Part shown: positions 25,333-36,780 of the stretch, piece after piece | Position numbering within the stretch: the first letter of the stretch is position 1 | How the letters are laid out: each line of letters opens with the position of its first letter | Origin: Streptomyces minutiscleroticus | GTDB taxonomy: Bacteria; Actinomycetota; Actinomycetes; Streptomycetales; Streptomycetaceae | Direction: 5' to 3' | Assembly: GCF_014650875.1 (NCBI RefSeq) | Contig: NZ_BMVU01000035.1 | Span: 1-64,000 of the forward strand | DNA length: 64,000 nucleotides | Program-made: the position numbers and the translations under genes | The notes under the pieces: model-generated | What the model was told of the DNA's origin: nothing | What the model saw: the letters and a program-made list of their open reading frames with translations, nothing else | Database searches by the model: none

Positions 25333-26697
25333 ATGAGAAGCACCGGGTTCCGCCGCCGTACCAGCACCGCGCTCCTGACCTCGGCCCTCGTCCTCGTCGC
25401 CGCGACCGCCACCGCCTGCGGGCCGGACGGCGGCGACGACGCCGCGGACGGCAGGACCCGCATCACGGTCAACTGCATGCCGCCCAGGAGCGCCGAGGTC
25501 GACCGCTCCTTCTTCGAGGCCGACGTGAAGGAGTTCGAGAGGCGGAACCCGGACATCGACGTCGTCCCGCACGACGCCTTCCCCTGCCAGGATCCCAAGA
25601 CCTTCGACGCCAAGCTCGCCGGCGGCCAGATGGAGGACGTGTTCTACACGTACTTCACCGACGCCCGGCACGTCGTCGACGTCGGGCAGGCCGCCGACAT
25701 CACCCCGTACGTCAAGGAACTCAAGAGCTACGGCACCCTCCAGCGGCAGCTGCGCGACATCTACACCGTCGACGGGAAGGTCTACGGCGTCCCGCGCACC
25801 GGCTACTCCATGGGCCTGATCTACAACCGCGCCCTCTTCGAGAAGGCGGGCCTCGACCCCGACGAGCCGCCGGCCACCTGGGAGGAGGTGCGCGCGGCCG
25901 CGAAGGGGATCGCGGCGCTCGGCGACGGCACCGTGGGCTACGCCGACTACAGCGCCCAGAACCAGGGCGGCTGGCACTTCACCGCCGAGCTGTACTCCCA
26001 GGGCGGCGACGTGGTGAGCGCCGACGGAAAGAAGGCCACGATCGACACCCCCGAGGGGCGCGCGGTCCTGGAGAACCTCAGGGCCATGCGCTGGACGGAC
26101 GACTCGATGGGCAGCAAGCAGCTGCTCGTCATCAACGACGTCCAGCAGATGATGGGCTCGGGCAGGCTCGGCATGTACCTCGCCGCCCCCGACAACATCC
26201 CGATCCTGGTCAAGGAGAAGGGCGGGAACTACAAGGACCTCGCCCTCGCCCCGATGCCCGGCGGCAAGGGCACGCTCATCGGCGGCGACGGCTACATGTT
26301 CAGCAAGAAGGCGTCGCCCGAGCAGATCCGGGCCGGCCTGAAGTGGCTCGACCACATGTTCCTCACGCCCGGCGACGGCTTCCTCGGCGACTACGCCCGC
26401 GCCAGGAAGAACGACGCGCCCGTCGGCCTGCCCGAGCCCCGCCTGTTCACCGGCGCCGCCGACGCCGCCGACCAGAAGGCGAAGAAGGCCGACGCCAACG
26501 TCCCGGTGGAGAACTACCGGGCCTTCCTCGACGGCAACCAGGACCTGGAGATGAAGATCGAGCCGCCGCGGGCCCAGCAGATCTACTCCGTCCTCGACGG
26601 CGTCGTCTCCGCGGTCCTCACCCAGGAGGACGCCGACGTCGACCGGCTCCTGAAGGACGCCTCCGGCAAGATCGACGGCATCCTGGCCCGGGGCTGA
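25333..26697 (+). CDS. Sugar ABC transporter substrate-binding lipoprotein
   Basis: 454 residues, family-1 extracellular solute-binding protein. Signal peptide with lipobox-type TATAC. The binding domain shows DIDVVPHDAFPCQDPKTFDAKLAGG and VPRTGYSMGLIYNRALFEKAGLDP, the usual sugar-binder layout. The ATG at 25333 has AAGGGG upstream; an earlier ATG 27 codons upstream would cover the leader hairpin and is rejected. With the two permeases it should import oligosaccharides released by the co-encoded GH87 enzyme. No dedicated ATPase gene is present, so a shared MsiK-type ATPase is probable, as for other streptomycete sugar importers. Confidence 0.9.
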   Translation: MRSTGFRRRTSTALLTSALVLVAATATACGPDGGDDAADGRTRITVNCMPPRSAEVDRSFFEADVKEFERRNPDIDVVPHDAFPCQDPKTFDAKLAGGQMEDVFYTYFTDARHVVDVGQAADITPYVKELKSYGTLQRQLRDIYTVDGKVYGVPRTGYSMGLIYNRALFEKAGLDPDEPPATWEEVRAAAKGIAALGDGTVGYADYSAQNQGGWHFTAELYSQGGDVVSADGKKATIDTPEGRAVLENLRAMRWTDDSMGSKQLLVINDVQQMMGSGRLGMYLAAPDNIPILVKEKGGNYKDLALAPMPGGKGTLIGGDGYMFSKKASPEQIRAGLKWLDHMFLTPGDGFLGDYARARKNDAPVGLPEPRLFTGAADAADQKAKKADANVPVENYRAFLDGNQDLEMKIEPPRAQQIYSVLDGVVSAVLTQEDADVDRLLKDASGKIDGILARG

Positions 26698-26704
26698 CCC
26701 GCCC

Positions 26705-27676
26705 ATGACGACCGCCTCCCGGCCCTCCCTGCTCCCCCCGGCCGCCCCGCGCGTGCCAAAGGGGAAGCCGCGCCCGCCCGTACGCCGCACGGCACACCCC
26801 TGGCGCCGCCGCCTCGCCGACCAGGCGCACGCCTACGCCTTCCTGCTCGGCGGCCTGCTCTGCTTCGCGCTGTTCTCCTGGTACCCGGCGATCCGCGCCG
26901 TCGTGATCGCCTTCCAGGAGTACACGCCCGGCTCGGGCGGCGAGTGGGCCGGCACCGCCAACTTCACCCGCGTCCTGCACGACCCGGAGTTCGCCGCCGC
27001 CTGGCGCAACACGCTCGCCTTCACCGCGCTCGCCCTGCTCGTCGGCTTCGCCGTCCCCTTCCTCCTCGCCCTCGTCCTGAACGAGCTCCGGCACGCCAAG
27101 GCCTTCTTCCGGGTCGTGGTCTACCTGCCCGTGATGATCCCGCCGGTGGTCAGCGCCCTGCTGTGGAAGTGGTTCTACGACCCGGGCGCGGGCCTGGCCA
27201 ACGAGGCGCTGCGCTTTGCGCACCTGCCCACCTCCACCTGGTCCAACGGCGCCGACACCGCGCTGATCTCCCTGGTGATCGTGGCGACCTGGGCCAACAT
27301 GGGCGGCACCGTGCTCGTCTACCTGGCCGCGCTCCAGGGCATCCCCGGCGAGCTGTACGAGGCCGCCGAACTGGACGGCGCCGGCCTCCTGCAGCGCATC
27401 CGGCACGTCACGGTCCCGCAGACCCGGTTCGTGATCCTCATGCTGATGCTGCTGCAGATCATCGCGACGATGCAGGTCTTCACCGAGCCGTTCGTCATCA
27501 CCGGCGGCGGCCCCGAGAACGCCACCGTCACCGTGCTCTACCTGATCTACAAGTACGCCTTCCTCTACAACGACTTCGGCGGGGCCTGCGCGCTCAGCGT
27601 CATGCTGCTGCTCCTGCTCGGCGCCTTCTCGGCGGTGTACCTGCGGCTGACCCGCTCCGGAGAGGACGACGCGTGA
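26705..27676 (+). CDS. Sugar ABC transporter permease 1 (MalF-type)
   Basis: 323 residues, six membrane segments, with the EAA loop ELYEAAELDGAGLLQRIRHVTVP. It starts 7 bases after the binding-protein stop. The N-terminal 40 or so residues are basic and cytoplasmic. Its stop overlaps the next start (GTGA). Confidence 0.93.
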   Translation: MTTASRPSLLPPAAPRVPKGKPRPPVRRTAHPWRRRLADQAHAYAFLLGGLLCFALFSWYPAIRAVVIAFQEYTPGSGGEWAGTANFTRVLHDPEFAAAWRNTLAFTALALLVGFAVPFLLALVLNELRHAKAFFRVVVYLPVMIPPVVSALLWKWFYDPGAGLANEALRFAHLPTSTWSNGADTALISLVIVATWANMGGTVLVYLAALQGIPGELYEAAELDGAGLLQRIRHVTVPQTRFVILMLMLLQIIATMQVFTEPFVITGGGPENATVTVLYLIYKYAFLYNDFGGACALSVMLLLLLGAFSAVYLRLTRSGEDDA

Positions 27677-28551
27677 CCGCCCCCCGCACCCTCGTCTCGC
27701 CGGCCGCCCTCGCCCGCCCGCGCGGCAGGGCCGTCTACTGGACCGTCTTCACCGGCGTCGTCCTGCTCTTCGCGCTCGCCTTCCTCTTCCCCGTGTACTG
27801 GATGGCGACGGGCGCGATGAAGTCGCCGGACGAGGTGACGCGCACGCCCCCCACCCTGGTCCCCGAGCAGTGGCACCTCGGCGGGTACGCCGACGCGTGG
27901 GAGCTGATGCGGCTGCCGACCCACCTGTGGAACACGGTCGTGCAGGCCGCGGGCGCCTGGCTGCTCCAGCTCGTCCTCTGCACGGCCGCCGCGTACGCCC
28001 TGTCCAGGCTGCGGCCCGCCTTCGGCAAGGTGGTCCTCGGCGGCATCCTCGCCACCCTGATGGTCCCGGCGCAGGCCCTGGTCGTCCCCAAGTACCTGAC
28101 CGTCGCCGACCTGCCGCTGATCCACACCAGCCTGCTCAACGACCCGCTCGGCATCTGGCTGCCCGCCGTCGCCAACGCCTTCAACCTCTACCTGCTCAAG
28201 CGCTTCTTCGACCGCATGCCGCGCGACGTCCTGGAGGCCGCCGAGATCGACGGCGCCGGACGGGTGCGCGTGCTGTGGTCGATCGTCCTGCCCCTGTCCC
28301 GGCCGGTCCTCGGAGTGGTGTCGATCTTCGCCCTGGTCGCCGTCTGGCAGGACTTCCTGTGGCCGCTGATGGTCTTCTCCGACACCGACGAGCAGCCGAT
28401 CAGCGTGGCCCTGGTCCAGCTGTCGCAGAACATCCCGCTGACGGTGCTCGTCGCCGCCATGGTGATCGCGAGCATCCCGATGGTCGCGCTGTTCCTGGTC
28501 TTCCAGCGGCACATCATCGCGGGGGTCGGCGCGGGCGGCACCAAGGGCTGA
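27673..28551 (+). CDS. Sugar ABC transporter permease 2 (MalG-type)
   Basis: 292 residues, six membrane segments, EAA loop DVLEAAEIDGAGRVRVLWSIVLP. The GTG at 27673 overlaps the preceding stop by 4 bases. The longer open frame upstream is a shadow of permease 1. Confidence 0.92.
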   Translation: MTAPRTLVSPAALARPRGRAVYWTVFTGVVLLFALAFLFPVYWMATGAMKSPDEVTRTPPTLVPEQWHLGGYADAWELMRLPTHLWNTVVQAAGAWLLQLVLCTAAAYALSRLRPAFGKVVLGGILATLMVPAQALVVPKYLTVADLPLIHTSLLNDPLGIWLPAVANAFNLYLLKRFFDRMPRDVLEAAEIDGAGRVRVLWSIVLPLSRPVLGVVSIFALVAVWQDFLWPLMVFSDTDEQPISVALVQLSQNIPLTVLVAAMVIASIPMVALFLVFQRHIIAGVGAGGTKG

Positions 28552-28605
28552 GCCGCGGCCCCGGGACGACCGCACCCGTCACCCCTCACGAGCGAAAGGC
28601 CCCGA

Positions 28606-30258
<1,653 letters not shown>

Positions 30259-30320
30259 CCCGCCCCACCCCCCGCCTGCACGTTCCGTTCTCCCAACCCC
30301 CACCACGAAGGGACCGGCAC

Positions 30321-32549
30321 ATGCACAGCCATCGGTATCCGCACCGCACCGGCACCAGACCTGTCAGGAGCATGTCACGATCGGCGGTGACGGCGGCCGC
30401 GGTCGCCGCCGCGCTCGCCGCCGGGACGCCCGCCGTCACCGCGCCCCCCGCCGCCGCGGCTCCCGAGGCGGCCGCCGCCGCGGGCGCCGACCTCCCCTTC
30501 ACCTCCGTGGAGGCCGAGTCCGCCACCACGACGGGCACGAGGATCGGCCCGGACCACACCCAGGGCACCCTCGCCTCGGAGGCGTCCGGGCGGCAGGCGG
30601 TACGGCTGACCGCCGGACAGCGCGTCGAGTTCACCGCGCCCCGCGCCGCCAACGCCCTGAACACCGTCTACAGCGTCCCCGACGGCCAGACCGGCACCCT
30701 CTCCGTGTACGTCAACGGCCGGAAGCTGTCCCGGACGATCCCCGTCACCTCCAAGTACTCCTACGTCGACACCCCTTGGATAGCGGGGTCGAAGACCCAC
30801 CACCTCTTCGACGACGCGCGGCTGCTGCTCGGGCAGAACGTGCAGGCCGGCGACAAGGTGGCCCTGGAGGCGACCGGCACCCAGGTCACCGTGGACGTGG
30901 CCGACTTCGAGCAGGTGGCCGCGGCCGCGAGCAGGCCCGCGGGGTCCGTCTCCGTCACCGACCGGGGCGCCGACCCGAGCGGGCAGGGCGACTCCACCCA
31001 GGCGTTCCGGGATGCGATCGCCGCCGCCCGGGGCGGAACGGTGTGGATCCCGCCGGGGGAGTACCGCCTGACGTCGTCCCTCAACGGGGTCCAGGACGTC
31101 ACGATCCAGGGCGCCGGCAACTGGCACTCGGTCGTGCGCGGCTCCCGCTTCATCGACCAGAGCAGCGGCTCCGGCGACGTCCACCTCAAGGACTTCGCCG
31201 TGATCGGCGAGGTCACCGAGCGCGTCGACTCCAGCCCGGACAACTTCGTCAACGGCTCCCTGGGGCCGGACTCCACCGTCTCCGGCATGTGGCTGCAGCA
31301 CCTCAAGGTCGGCCTGTGGCTCACCGGGAACAACGACAACCTCGTCGTCGAACGCAACCGCGTCCTCGACATGACCGCCGACGGCCTCAACCTCAACGGC
31401 ACGGCCAAAAACGTGCGCGTCCGCGACAACTTCCTGCGCAACACCGGCGACGACGCGCTCGCCATGTGGTCGCTGTACTCGCCGGACACCGACAGCAGCT
31501 TCGAGAACAACACCATCTCGCAGCCGAACCTCGCCAACGGCATCGCGATCTACGGCGGCACCGACATCCAGGTGAAGAACAACCTGATCGCCGACACCAA
31601 CGCCCTCGGCAGCGGCATCGCGATCTCCAACCAGAAGTTCATGGACCCGTTCTTCCCGCTCGCCGGCACCATCACGGTCTCCGGCAACACCCTGGTGCGC
31701 ACCGGCGCGATGAACCCCAACTGGCAGCACCCCATGGGCGCGCTGCGCGTCGACTCCTACGACAGCGCGATCGGGGCGACGGTGGACATCACCGACACCA
31801 CGATCACCGACAGCCCGTACAGCGCCTTCGAGTTCGTCTCGGGCAGCGGGCGCGGGTTCGCGGCCAGGAACGTCACCGTCAGCGGCGCGACGGTCGGGAA
31901 CACCGGCACGGTCGTCGTGCAGGCCGAGACCCCCGGCGCCGCCACCTTCCGGAACGTCCGGGCCACCGGGGTCGGCGCGGCCGGGGTCTACAACTGCCCC
32001 TACCCCGCCGGGTCGGGCACGTTCGCGCTCACCGACGGCGGCGGCAACTCCGGCTGGGACAGCACCTGGTCCGACTGCTCCACCTGGCCGCAGCCCGGCC
32101 GGGGCGACCCCGGGCCCGACCCGGACCGCAACCTCGCCAAGGGCCGCCCGGCCACCGCCACCGGCTCCGCCGACGTCTACACGCCCGGCAAGGCGGTCGA
32201 CGGCGACGCGGACACCTACTGGGAGTCCACGAACAACGCCTTCCCGCAGTCCCTGACCGTGGACCTCGGCTCGCCGCAGGCCGTGCGCCGTCTGGTGCTG
32301 AAACTGCCGCCGCAGGCCGCCTGGCAGGCCCGCACCCAGACGCTGTCCGTGCAGGGCAGCACGGACGGCTCGGCCTGGTCGACGGTGGTCGCCTCCAGGG
32401 GCTACCGCTTCGACCCGGCCACCGGCAACACGGCCACCGTCGCCCTGCCGGGCGGCACGAACCTGCGCCACCTGCGGCTCCAGGTGAGTGCCAACACCGG
32501 CTGGCCGGCGGCCCAGTTCAGCGAGGTGGAGGTCTACCTGACGGACTGA
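30321..32549 (+). CDS. Secreted GH87 alpha-1,3-glucanase (mycodextranase-like) with discoidin domain
   Basis: 742 residues. Signal peptide (about 1-48), an N-terminal beta-sandwich carbohydrate-binding-like domain (about 55-205), a right-handed beta-helix catalytic domain (about 210-590) and a C-terminal F5/8 discoidin-type domain (about 603-742, starting RNLAKGRPATATGS). The catalytic domain begins with VTDRGADPSGQGDSTQAF and contains DGLNLNGTAKNVRVRDNF and NTGDDALAMWS, whose paired Asp residues match the GH87 active site as I know it. Expected to attack alpha-1,3-glucan of fungal walls or mutan. ATG 30321 with GAAGGGA upstream. It lies 62 bases after the GH13 gene, and two terminator hairpins follow. 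Confidence 0.87.
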   Translation: MHSHRYPHRTGTRPVRSMSRSAVTAAAVAAALAAGTPAVTAPPAAAAPEAAAAAGADLPFTSVEAESATTTGTRIGPDHTQGTLASEASGRQAVRLTAGQRVEFTAPRAANALNTVYSVPDGQTGTLSVYVNGRKLSRTIPVTSKYSYVDTPWIAGSKTHHLFDDARLLLGQNVQAGDKVALEATGTQVTVDVADFEQVAAAASRPAGSVSVTDRGADPSGQGDSTQAFRDAIAAARGGTVWIPPGEYRLTSSLNGVQDVTIQGAGNWHSVVRGSRFIDQSSGSGDVHLKDFAVIGEVTERVDSSPDNFVNGSLGPDSTVSGMWLQHLKVGLWLTGNNDNLVVERNRVLDMTADGLNLNGTAKNVRVRDNFLRNTGDDALAMWSLYSPDTDSSFENNTISQPNLANGIAIYGGTDIQVKNNLIADTNALGSGIAISNQKFMDPFFPLAGTITVSGNTLVRTGAMNPNWQHPMGALRVDSYDSAIGATVDITDTTITDSPYSAFEFVSGSGRGFAARNVTVSGATVGNTGTVVVQAETPGAATFRNVRATGVGAAGVYNCPYPAGSGTFALTDGGGNSGWDSTWSDCSTWPQPGRGDPGPDPDRNLAKGRPATATGSADVYTPGKAVDGDADTYWESTNNAFPQSLTVDLGSPQAVRRLVLKLPPQAAWQARTQTLSVQGSTDGSAWSTVVASRGYRFDPATGNTATVALPGGTNLRHLRLQVSANTGWPAAQFSEVEVYLTD

Positions 32550-32552
32550 GGG

Positions 32553-32593
32553 ACGAGCGACGGACCGGAGGACCGGGTGTTTCCGTCGCTCGT
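32553..32593. terminator. Terminator 1 after the GH87 gene
   Basis: 12-bp perfect stem (32553-32564 with 32582-32593) and 17-base loop, starting 4 bases after the stop codon. Confidence 0.75.
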
Positions 32594-32595
32594 GC

Positions 32596-32635
32596 GCCGC
32601 GTGAGGAGCCGGTTACGGAAGGCTCCTCACGCGGC
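32596..32635. terminator. Terminator 2 after the GH87 gene
   Basis: 15-bp perfect stem (32596-32610 with 32621-32635) and 10-base loop, directly following terminator 1. The tandem pair closes the alpha-glucan operon. Confidence 0.8.
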
Positions 32636-32716
32636 ACGACCGCGCCGGAGGAGGTTCTGACAGGCCGGTAACCCCGCCCTGACTCCCGGGCAAGAAGCCG
32701 GCGCGACGCTGGCCGC

Positions 32717-33112
32717 ATGACCGACACCACCTCCGGCACACCGGCCGCGACCAGCACCACGAGCCTCTTCGAGCAGCTCGGCGGAGAGCCCGCCGTGGCC
32801 GCCGTCGTGGACGTCTTCTACGACAAGGTGCTCAGCGACCCGGACCTGGCACCGTACTTCGCGGGAGTCGACCTCGACCGCCTCAAGCAGCACCAGCGGC
32901 GCTTCATCGGACAGGCCCTCGGCGCCACCCGCCCCTACTCGGGGCGCTCCATGCGCAAGGCCCACGAGCACCTGGCGATCACGGACGCCGCCTTCGGCCG
33001 GGTCGTGGAGCACCTGGCCGCCTCGCTCGCCCAGGCCGGCGTGGACGAGCCGACGATCGGCACGATCGCCGAGGCGCTGCTGCCGCTCAAGCCGGAGATC
33101 GTGACCGCCTGA
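32717..33112 (+). CDS. Group 1 truncated haemoglobin
   Basis: 131 residues with the 2-on-2 globin pattern of the TrHbN group: SLFEQLGGEPAVAAVV at the start, FYDKVLSDPDLAPYF (B helix Tyr), and the proximal histidine in KAHEHLAIT. The heme protein would bind O2 or NO; in actinobacteria this group mainly detoxifies NO. The ATG at 32717 is near the first conserved residue. Stands alone between two operons, with its own promoter presumably at 32640-32700. Confidence 0.92.
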   Translation: MTDTTSGTPAATSTTSLFEQLGGEPAVAAVVDVFYDKVLSDPDLAPYFAGVDLDRLKQHQRRFIGQALGATRPYSGRSMRKAHEHLAITDAAFGRVVEHLAASLAQAGVDEPTIGTIAEALLPLKPEIVTA

Positions 33113-33176
33113 CGGCGCCCCTGTCCCGCTCCCGTCTCCGTTTCCGTCCCCGTCCCGGCAGGTCCGGCCGCCCGGC

Positions 33177-33998
33177 TCAGCGGGGCGGGTACGTCCTCGC
33201 GCCGGCGTCCTCCACCGGTGCCGCCCCGCGCTTCGCCGCCTGGACCTGCTCGTACACACGGGTCCGCAGTTCGGCGAAGCGCGGGGCGACGCGGGTGTGC
33301 AGCTGGTCCCGCTCCACGGGCAGGTCGACGGCCAGCTCCTCCTGCACGACGGTGGGCGACGAGGACAGGACGATCACCCGCTGCCCCAGGTAGACGGCCT
33401 CGTCGATGTCGTGGGTGACGAACAGGACCGTGACGCCGCGCTCCCGCCACAGCCCGCGCACCAGGTCCTCCAGGTCGGCCCGCGTCTGGGCGTCGACCGC
33501 CGCGAACGGCTCGTCCATCAGCAGCACGTCCGGCTCGTAGGCGAGCGCGCGGGCGATCGCCACCCGCTGCTGCATGCCGCCCGACAGCTGCCACGGGTAG
33601 GCGTCCGCCGCGTCGGCCAGGCCCACCGACCCCAGCGCGTCCGCGACCAGCTCCCGGCGCCGCTCCCCGCCCAGCCCCTTCTGCCTCAGCGGCAGCTCGA
33701 CGTTCCGGCCGACCCGCATCCACGGGAAGAGGCTGCGGCCGTACTCCTGGAAGACCACCGCCATGCCGGGCGGGGGAGCGGTGACGGGCCCGCCGCCCAG
33801 CCGGACCTCGCCCGCCGTGGGCCGCAGCAGCCCGCCCACGCACTTCAGCAGCGTGGTCTTGCCGCATCCCGACGGGCCGACGAGACAGACGAACTCGCCC
33901 GCGCCGACGGTGAAGGAGAGGTCGCGCACCGCCTCCACGCGGCGCCCCGCCCCCTCGTACACCTTGCGCAGGCCGGACACGGTGAGCAGCGGGTCCAC
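33177..33998 (-). CDS. ABC transporter ATP-binding protein (SsuB/TauB-type)
   Basis: 273 residues: Walker A GPSGCGKTT, Q-loop VVFQEYGRSLFPW, signature LSGGMQQRVAIARAL, Walker B VLLMDEPFAAVD, switch VTHDIDEA. The pattern is that of nitrate/sulfonate/taurine importers. GTG 33998 has GAAGGG at good spacing; GTG 34022 (GTGA overlap with the permease stop) or GTG 34013 are alternatives. Last gene of the importer. Confidence 0.92.
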   Translation of the reverse strand: MDPLLTVSGLRKVYEGAGRRVEAVRDLSFTVGAGEFVCLVGPSGCGKTTLLKCVGGLLRPTAGEVRLGGGPVTAPPPGMAVVFQEYGRSLFPWMRVGRNVELPLRQKGLGGERRRELVADALGSVGLADAADAYPWQLSGGMQQRVAIARALAYEPDVLLMDEPFAAVDAQTRADLEDLVRGLWRERGVTVLFVTHDIDEAVYLGQRVIVLSSSPTVVQEELAVDLPVERDQLHTRVAPRFAELRTRVYEQVQAAKRGAAPVEDAGARTYPPR

Positions 33999-34018
33999 GG
34001 ACCGCCCTTCCACGAGGC

Positions 34019-34798
34019 TCACGGCGACCGCCGGGAGGAGGCGCGCAGGCCGTGGTACCAGCCCAGCGCCCTCCGCTCCAGAAGCCGGAAGACGACGGAG
34101 AGCACGAAGCCGAGCAGACCGAGCAGCAGGATGCCGGTCCACATGTCGGGGATCGCGAAGCCGCGCTGGAACTGCACGATCGTGAAGCCGAGGCCGTTGC
34201 TCGCCGCGAACATCTCGCTGATGACCATCAGGACGATGCCGACGGACAGGGCCTGGCGCAGGCCCGCGAAGATCTGCGGGGCCGCCGAGGGCAGCACGAG
34301 GTGGCGCAGCCGGGCCGCGCCCGTGATCCCGTACGAGCGGGCCGTCTCCGCCGCCACCGCGTCGAGCGCGCGCACGCCCTCCACGGTGTTGAGCAGCACC
34401 GGCCAGACGCAGCCGCTCGCGATCACGGCGACCTTCATGGCGTCGCCGATGCCCGCGAACAGCATGACGACCGGCACCAGCACCGGCGGCGGCACCGCCC
34501 GCAGGAACTCCAGGACCGGCTCGCACACCGCCCGCACCCGCCGGTGGGTGCCGATCACCGTGCCGAGCGCCACGCCCGCGACGGCCGCCGCCGCGTAGCC
34601 GCCCGCAAGGCGCACCACGCTGGGCAGCACGTCGCCGCGCAGCCGCTCGCCGGTCCACACGTCGGGGAAGGCCGCCAGGACCGTGCGCAGCGGCGGCCAG
34701 TACACGTTCGTGCTGCCGTCGGAGGCCAGCCACCAGACGGCGACGAGCAGCGCGGGCAGGGCGAGGGCGAGGAACAGCCGCACGACGAGGCCCCTCAC
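34019..34798 (-). CDS. ABC transporter permease (SsuC-type) 2
   Basis: 259 residues, six membrane segments, EAA loop VAAETARSYGITGAARLRHLVLP. The GTG at 34798 overlaps the stop of the other permease as GTGA. It pairs with that permease to form the channel. Confidence 0.91.
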   Translation of the reverse strand: MRGLVVRLFLALALPALLVAVWWLASDGSTNVYWPPLRTVLAAFPDVWTGERLRGDVLPSVVRLAGGYAAAAVAGVALGTVIGTHRRVRAVCEPVLEFLRAVPPPVLVPVVMLFAGIGDAMKVAVIASGCVWPVLLNTVEGVRALDAVAAETARSYGITGAARLRHLVLPSAAPQIFAGLRQALSVGIVLMVISEMFAASNGLGFTIVQFQRGFAIPDMWTGILLLGLLGFVLSVVFRLLERRALGWYHGLRASSRRSP

Positions 34799-35568
34799 AC
34801 CGCCACCTCCCCGCGCACGGACCGGTGCCAGGACAGCGCCCGCCGCTCCACCGCCCGCGCGCCCACGTTGATCAGCAGCCCCAGCAGGCCGGTGACCACG
34901 ACGAGCGCGTACATCTCCGGCACGGCCTGCGAGGCCTGCGCGACCGCGATACGGGCGCCGAGGCCGGGGGCGCCGATGACCAGTTCGGCGGTCACGGCGA
35001 GGATCAGCGCCACGGCGGCGGCCAGCCGCACCCCCGTCATGACGTACGGCAGGGCCGTCGGCCACAGCACGTGGCGCACCCGGGCCCAGGCGCCGAGCCC
35101 GTAGGAGCGGGCCGTCTCCTCCGCCACGGGGTCCACGTCCCGCGCCCCGTACAGGACCTGGACCAGCACCTGCCAGAAGGAGGCGTACACCACCAGCAGC
35201 AGGACCGAGCGCAGTCCGGTGCCGTACAGCAGCACGGCGAGCGGGATCAGGGCCACCGACGGGATGGGCCGCAGGAACTCGACGGTGGAGGCCGTCGCCT
35301 CGCGCAGGTACGGCACGACCGAGATCACCACGCCGGCCGCGACGCCCGCGCCGACCGCGAGCGCCAGCCCCAGCGCCCAGCCGGTCAGGGTGTCGCCGAG
35401 CGCCGTCCAGAAGGCGCCGTCCGCCGCCTCGCGGCCCAGCGCGCCCGCGATCCGGCTGGTGGGCGGGAGGTACTCCTCCTTCACGAGGCCGAGCCGCGGC
35501 ACCGCCTCGCCCAGGGCGAGGAAGGCCGCGAGCCCGGCCGCGCCGAGCGCGGCACCCGCGCCCCTCAC
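34795..35568 (-). CDS. ABC transporter permease (SsuC-type) 1
   Basis: 257 residues, six membrane segments, EAA loop VAEETARSYGLGAWARVRHVLWP. The GTG at 35568 overlaps the binding-protein stop as GTGA. It is similar to but clearly diverged from permease 2, as for heterodimeric importers; many SsuC systems use a homodimer, so two permeases is a notable detail. Confidence 0.91.
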   Translation of the reverse strand: MRGAGAALGAAGLAAFLALGEAVPRLGLVKEEYLPPTSRIAGALGREAADGAFWTALGDTLTGWALGLALAVGAGVAAGVVISVVPYLREATASTVEFLRPIPSVALIPLAVLLYGTGLRSVLLLVVYASFWQVLVQVLYGARDVDPVAEETARSYGLGAWARVRHVLWPTALPYVMTGVRLAAAVALILAVTAELVIGAPGLGARIAVAQASQAVPEMYALVVVTGLLGLLINVGARAVERRALSWHRSVRGEVAV

Positions 35569-36539
35569 GGCAGCAGCTCGTCCAGGTCGGGCTCGTCCGC
35601 GAAGAGGCCGTCGCGCTCGCCGAGGTCGCGCAGCGCCTCGATGGAGGGACGGTTCGCCTCGGCCGGCCACTTCGGCAGCGTCACCCCGGCCAGCACCGGC
35701 GCGGGGATCTTCGTGTACGTGGTGACGACCTCGCGCACCTCGTCGGGGTGCGCGTCGGCGTAGGCGAGGGACTCGGCGGTCGCCTCCCGGAACCTCTCCA
35801 CCACGTCCGGATGCCGTTGCGCGTACTGCCGCGAGGTGAAGTACATGGCGACGGTGAGCTTGTCCGCGACGTCGACCATGGCCGAGGCGATCTCGCGGCC
35901 GCCCTGGCTCTTGACCGTGGCGAGCGCGGGCTCGACCACCATCGCGGCGTCGACCCGCCCGCCGTCCAGCGCGGCGGGCATCTGGTCGAAGGCCAGCTCG
36001 ACGAAGTCCACCTCGTCCGGGTCGCCGCCGTCCCTGCGCACCGAGGCGCGCACCGCGGTCTCGTTGATGTTCTTGAGCGTGTTGACGGCGACCTTCCTGC
36101 CCTCCAGGTCCCTCGGCCTCTCGACCGGGCTGCCCTTCTTCACGGTGATCGCGCCGAAGTCCTCGCCCGCCACGCCCGAGGAGGCCGCGCCGTTGACGAC
36201 GGCCTGCACGGGCACGTCCTTGGACTGGGCGATCATCAGCGAGGTCATGTTCGAGAAGCCGAACTGGAACTGGCCGCTGACCACGCCCGGCACGATCGCC
36301 GCGCCGCCCTGCGCGGTCGTCATCGACAGCTTCAGGCCCCGCTTCTCGTAGAAGCCCTTCTTCCGGCCGAGGTAGACGGGGGCCACGTCGACGATGGGGA
36401 TGATGCCCACCTTGACGGTGGTGGTGCCGCCCGCTCCGCCGCCGTCGTCGGAGCCGCCGCCTTCGTCGGACGAGCCGCAGGCCGTCAGCGCGGCCAGCAG
36501 GGAACCGGCCGTGAGGCCGATGAGCAGACGACGGCGCAT
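35565..36539 (-). CDS. SsuA/NMT1-type substrate-binding lipoprotein
   Basis: 324 residues. Signal peptide with lipobox ALTAC (Cys 21), then a Gly/Ser linker. The domain has VGIIPIVDVAPVYLGRKKGFYEKRGL, typical of nitrate/sulfonate/taurine/aromatic-acid binders. ATG 36539 with GGGGGAG. The ligand is not readable from sequence; context with a VanA/VanB-like oxygenase suggests an aromatic acid or sulfonate. A 240-base gap separates it from the reductase gene, so it may have its own promoter. Confidence 0.88.
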   Translation of the reverse strand: MRRRLLIGLTAGSLLAALTACGSSDEGGGSDDGGGAGGTTTVKVGIIPIVDVAPVYLGRKKGFYEKRGLKLSMTTAQGGAAIVPGVVSGQFQFGFSNMTSLMIAQSKDVPVQAVVNGAASSGVAGEDFGAITVKKGSPVERPRDLEGRKVAVNTLKNINETAVRASVRRDGGDPDEVDFVELAFDQMPAALDGGRVDAAMVVEPALATVKSQGGREIASAMVDVADKLTVAMYFTSRQYAQRHPDVVERFREATAESLAYADAHPDEVREVVTTYTKIPAPVLAGVTLPKWPAEANRPSIEALRDLGERDGLFADEPDLDELLP

Positions 36540-36780
36540 GACTCCCCCTGTGGGCCGACCGATGTGCTCCGACAGGCTGTGCGCGGACCGCACGAGTGTG
36601 CTGAGCGGGAACGTAGAGGGTGTGCTGACGCGGGGTGAATGCCCTTGCGTGCGACGGTAGTTGACGGCGTGGAAAGTGTGATCGCAGTGCGGTCCGGCCC
36701 CGCGCGGCCCGCCGCCCCGGCCGCCGGGGGCGGGGTCCGGGGTCCGGGGGCCGAGGTCCGCGCGGAAGCGGACCCCGGGA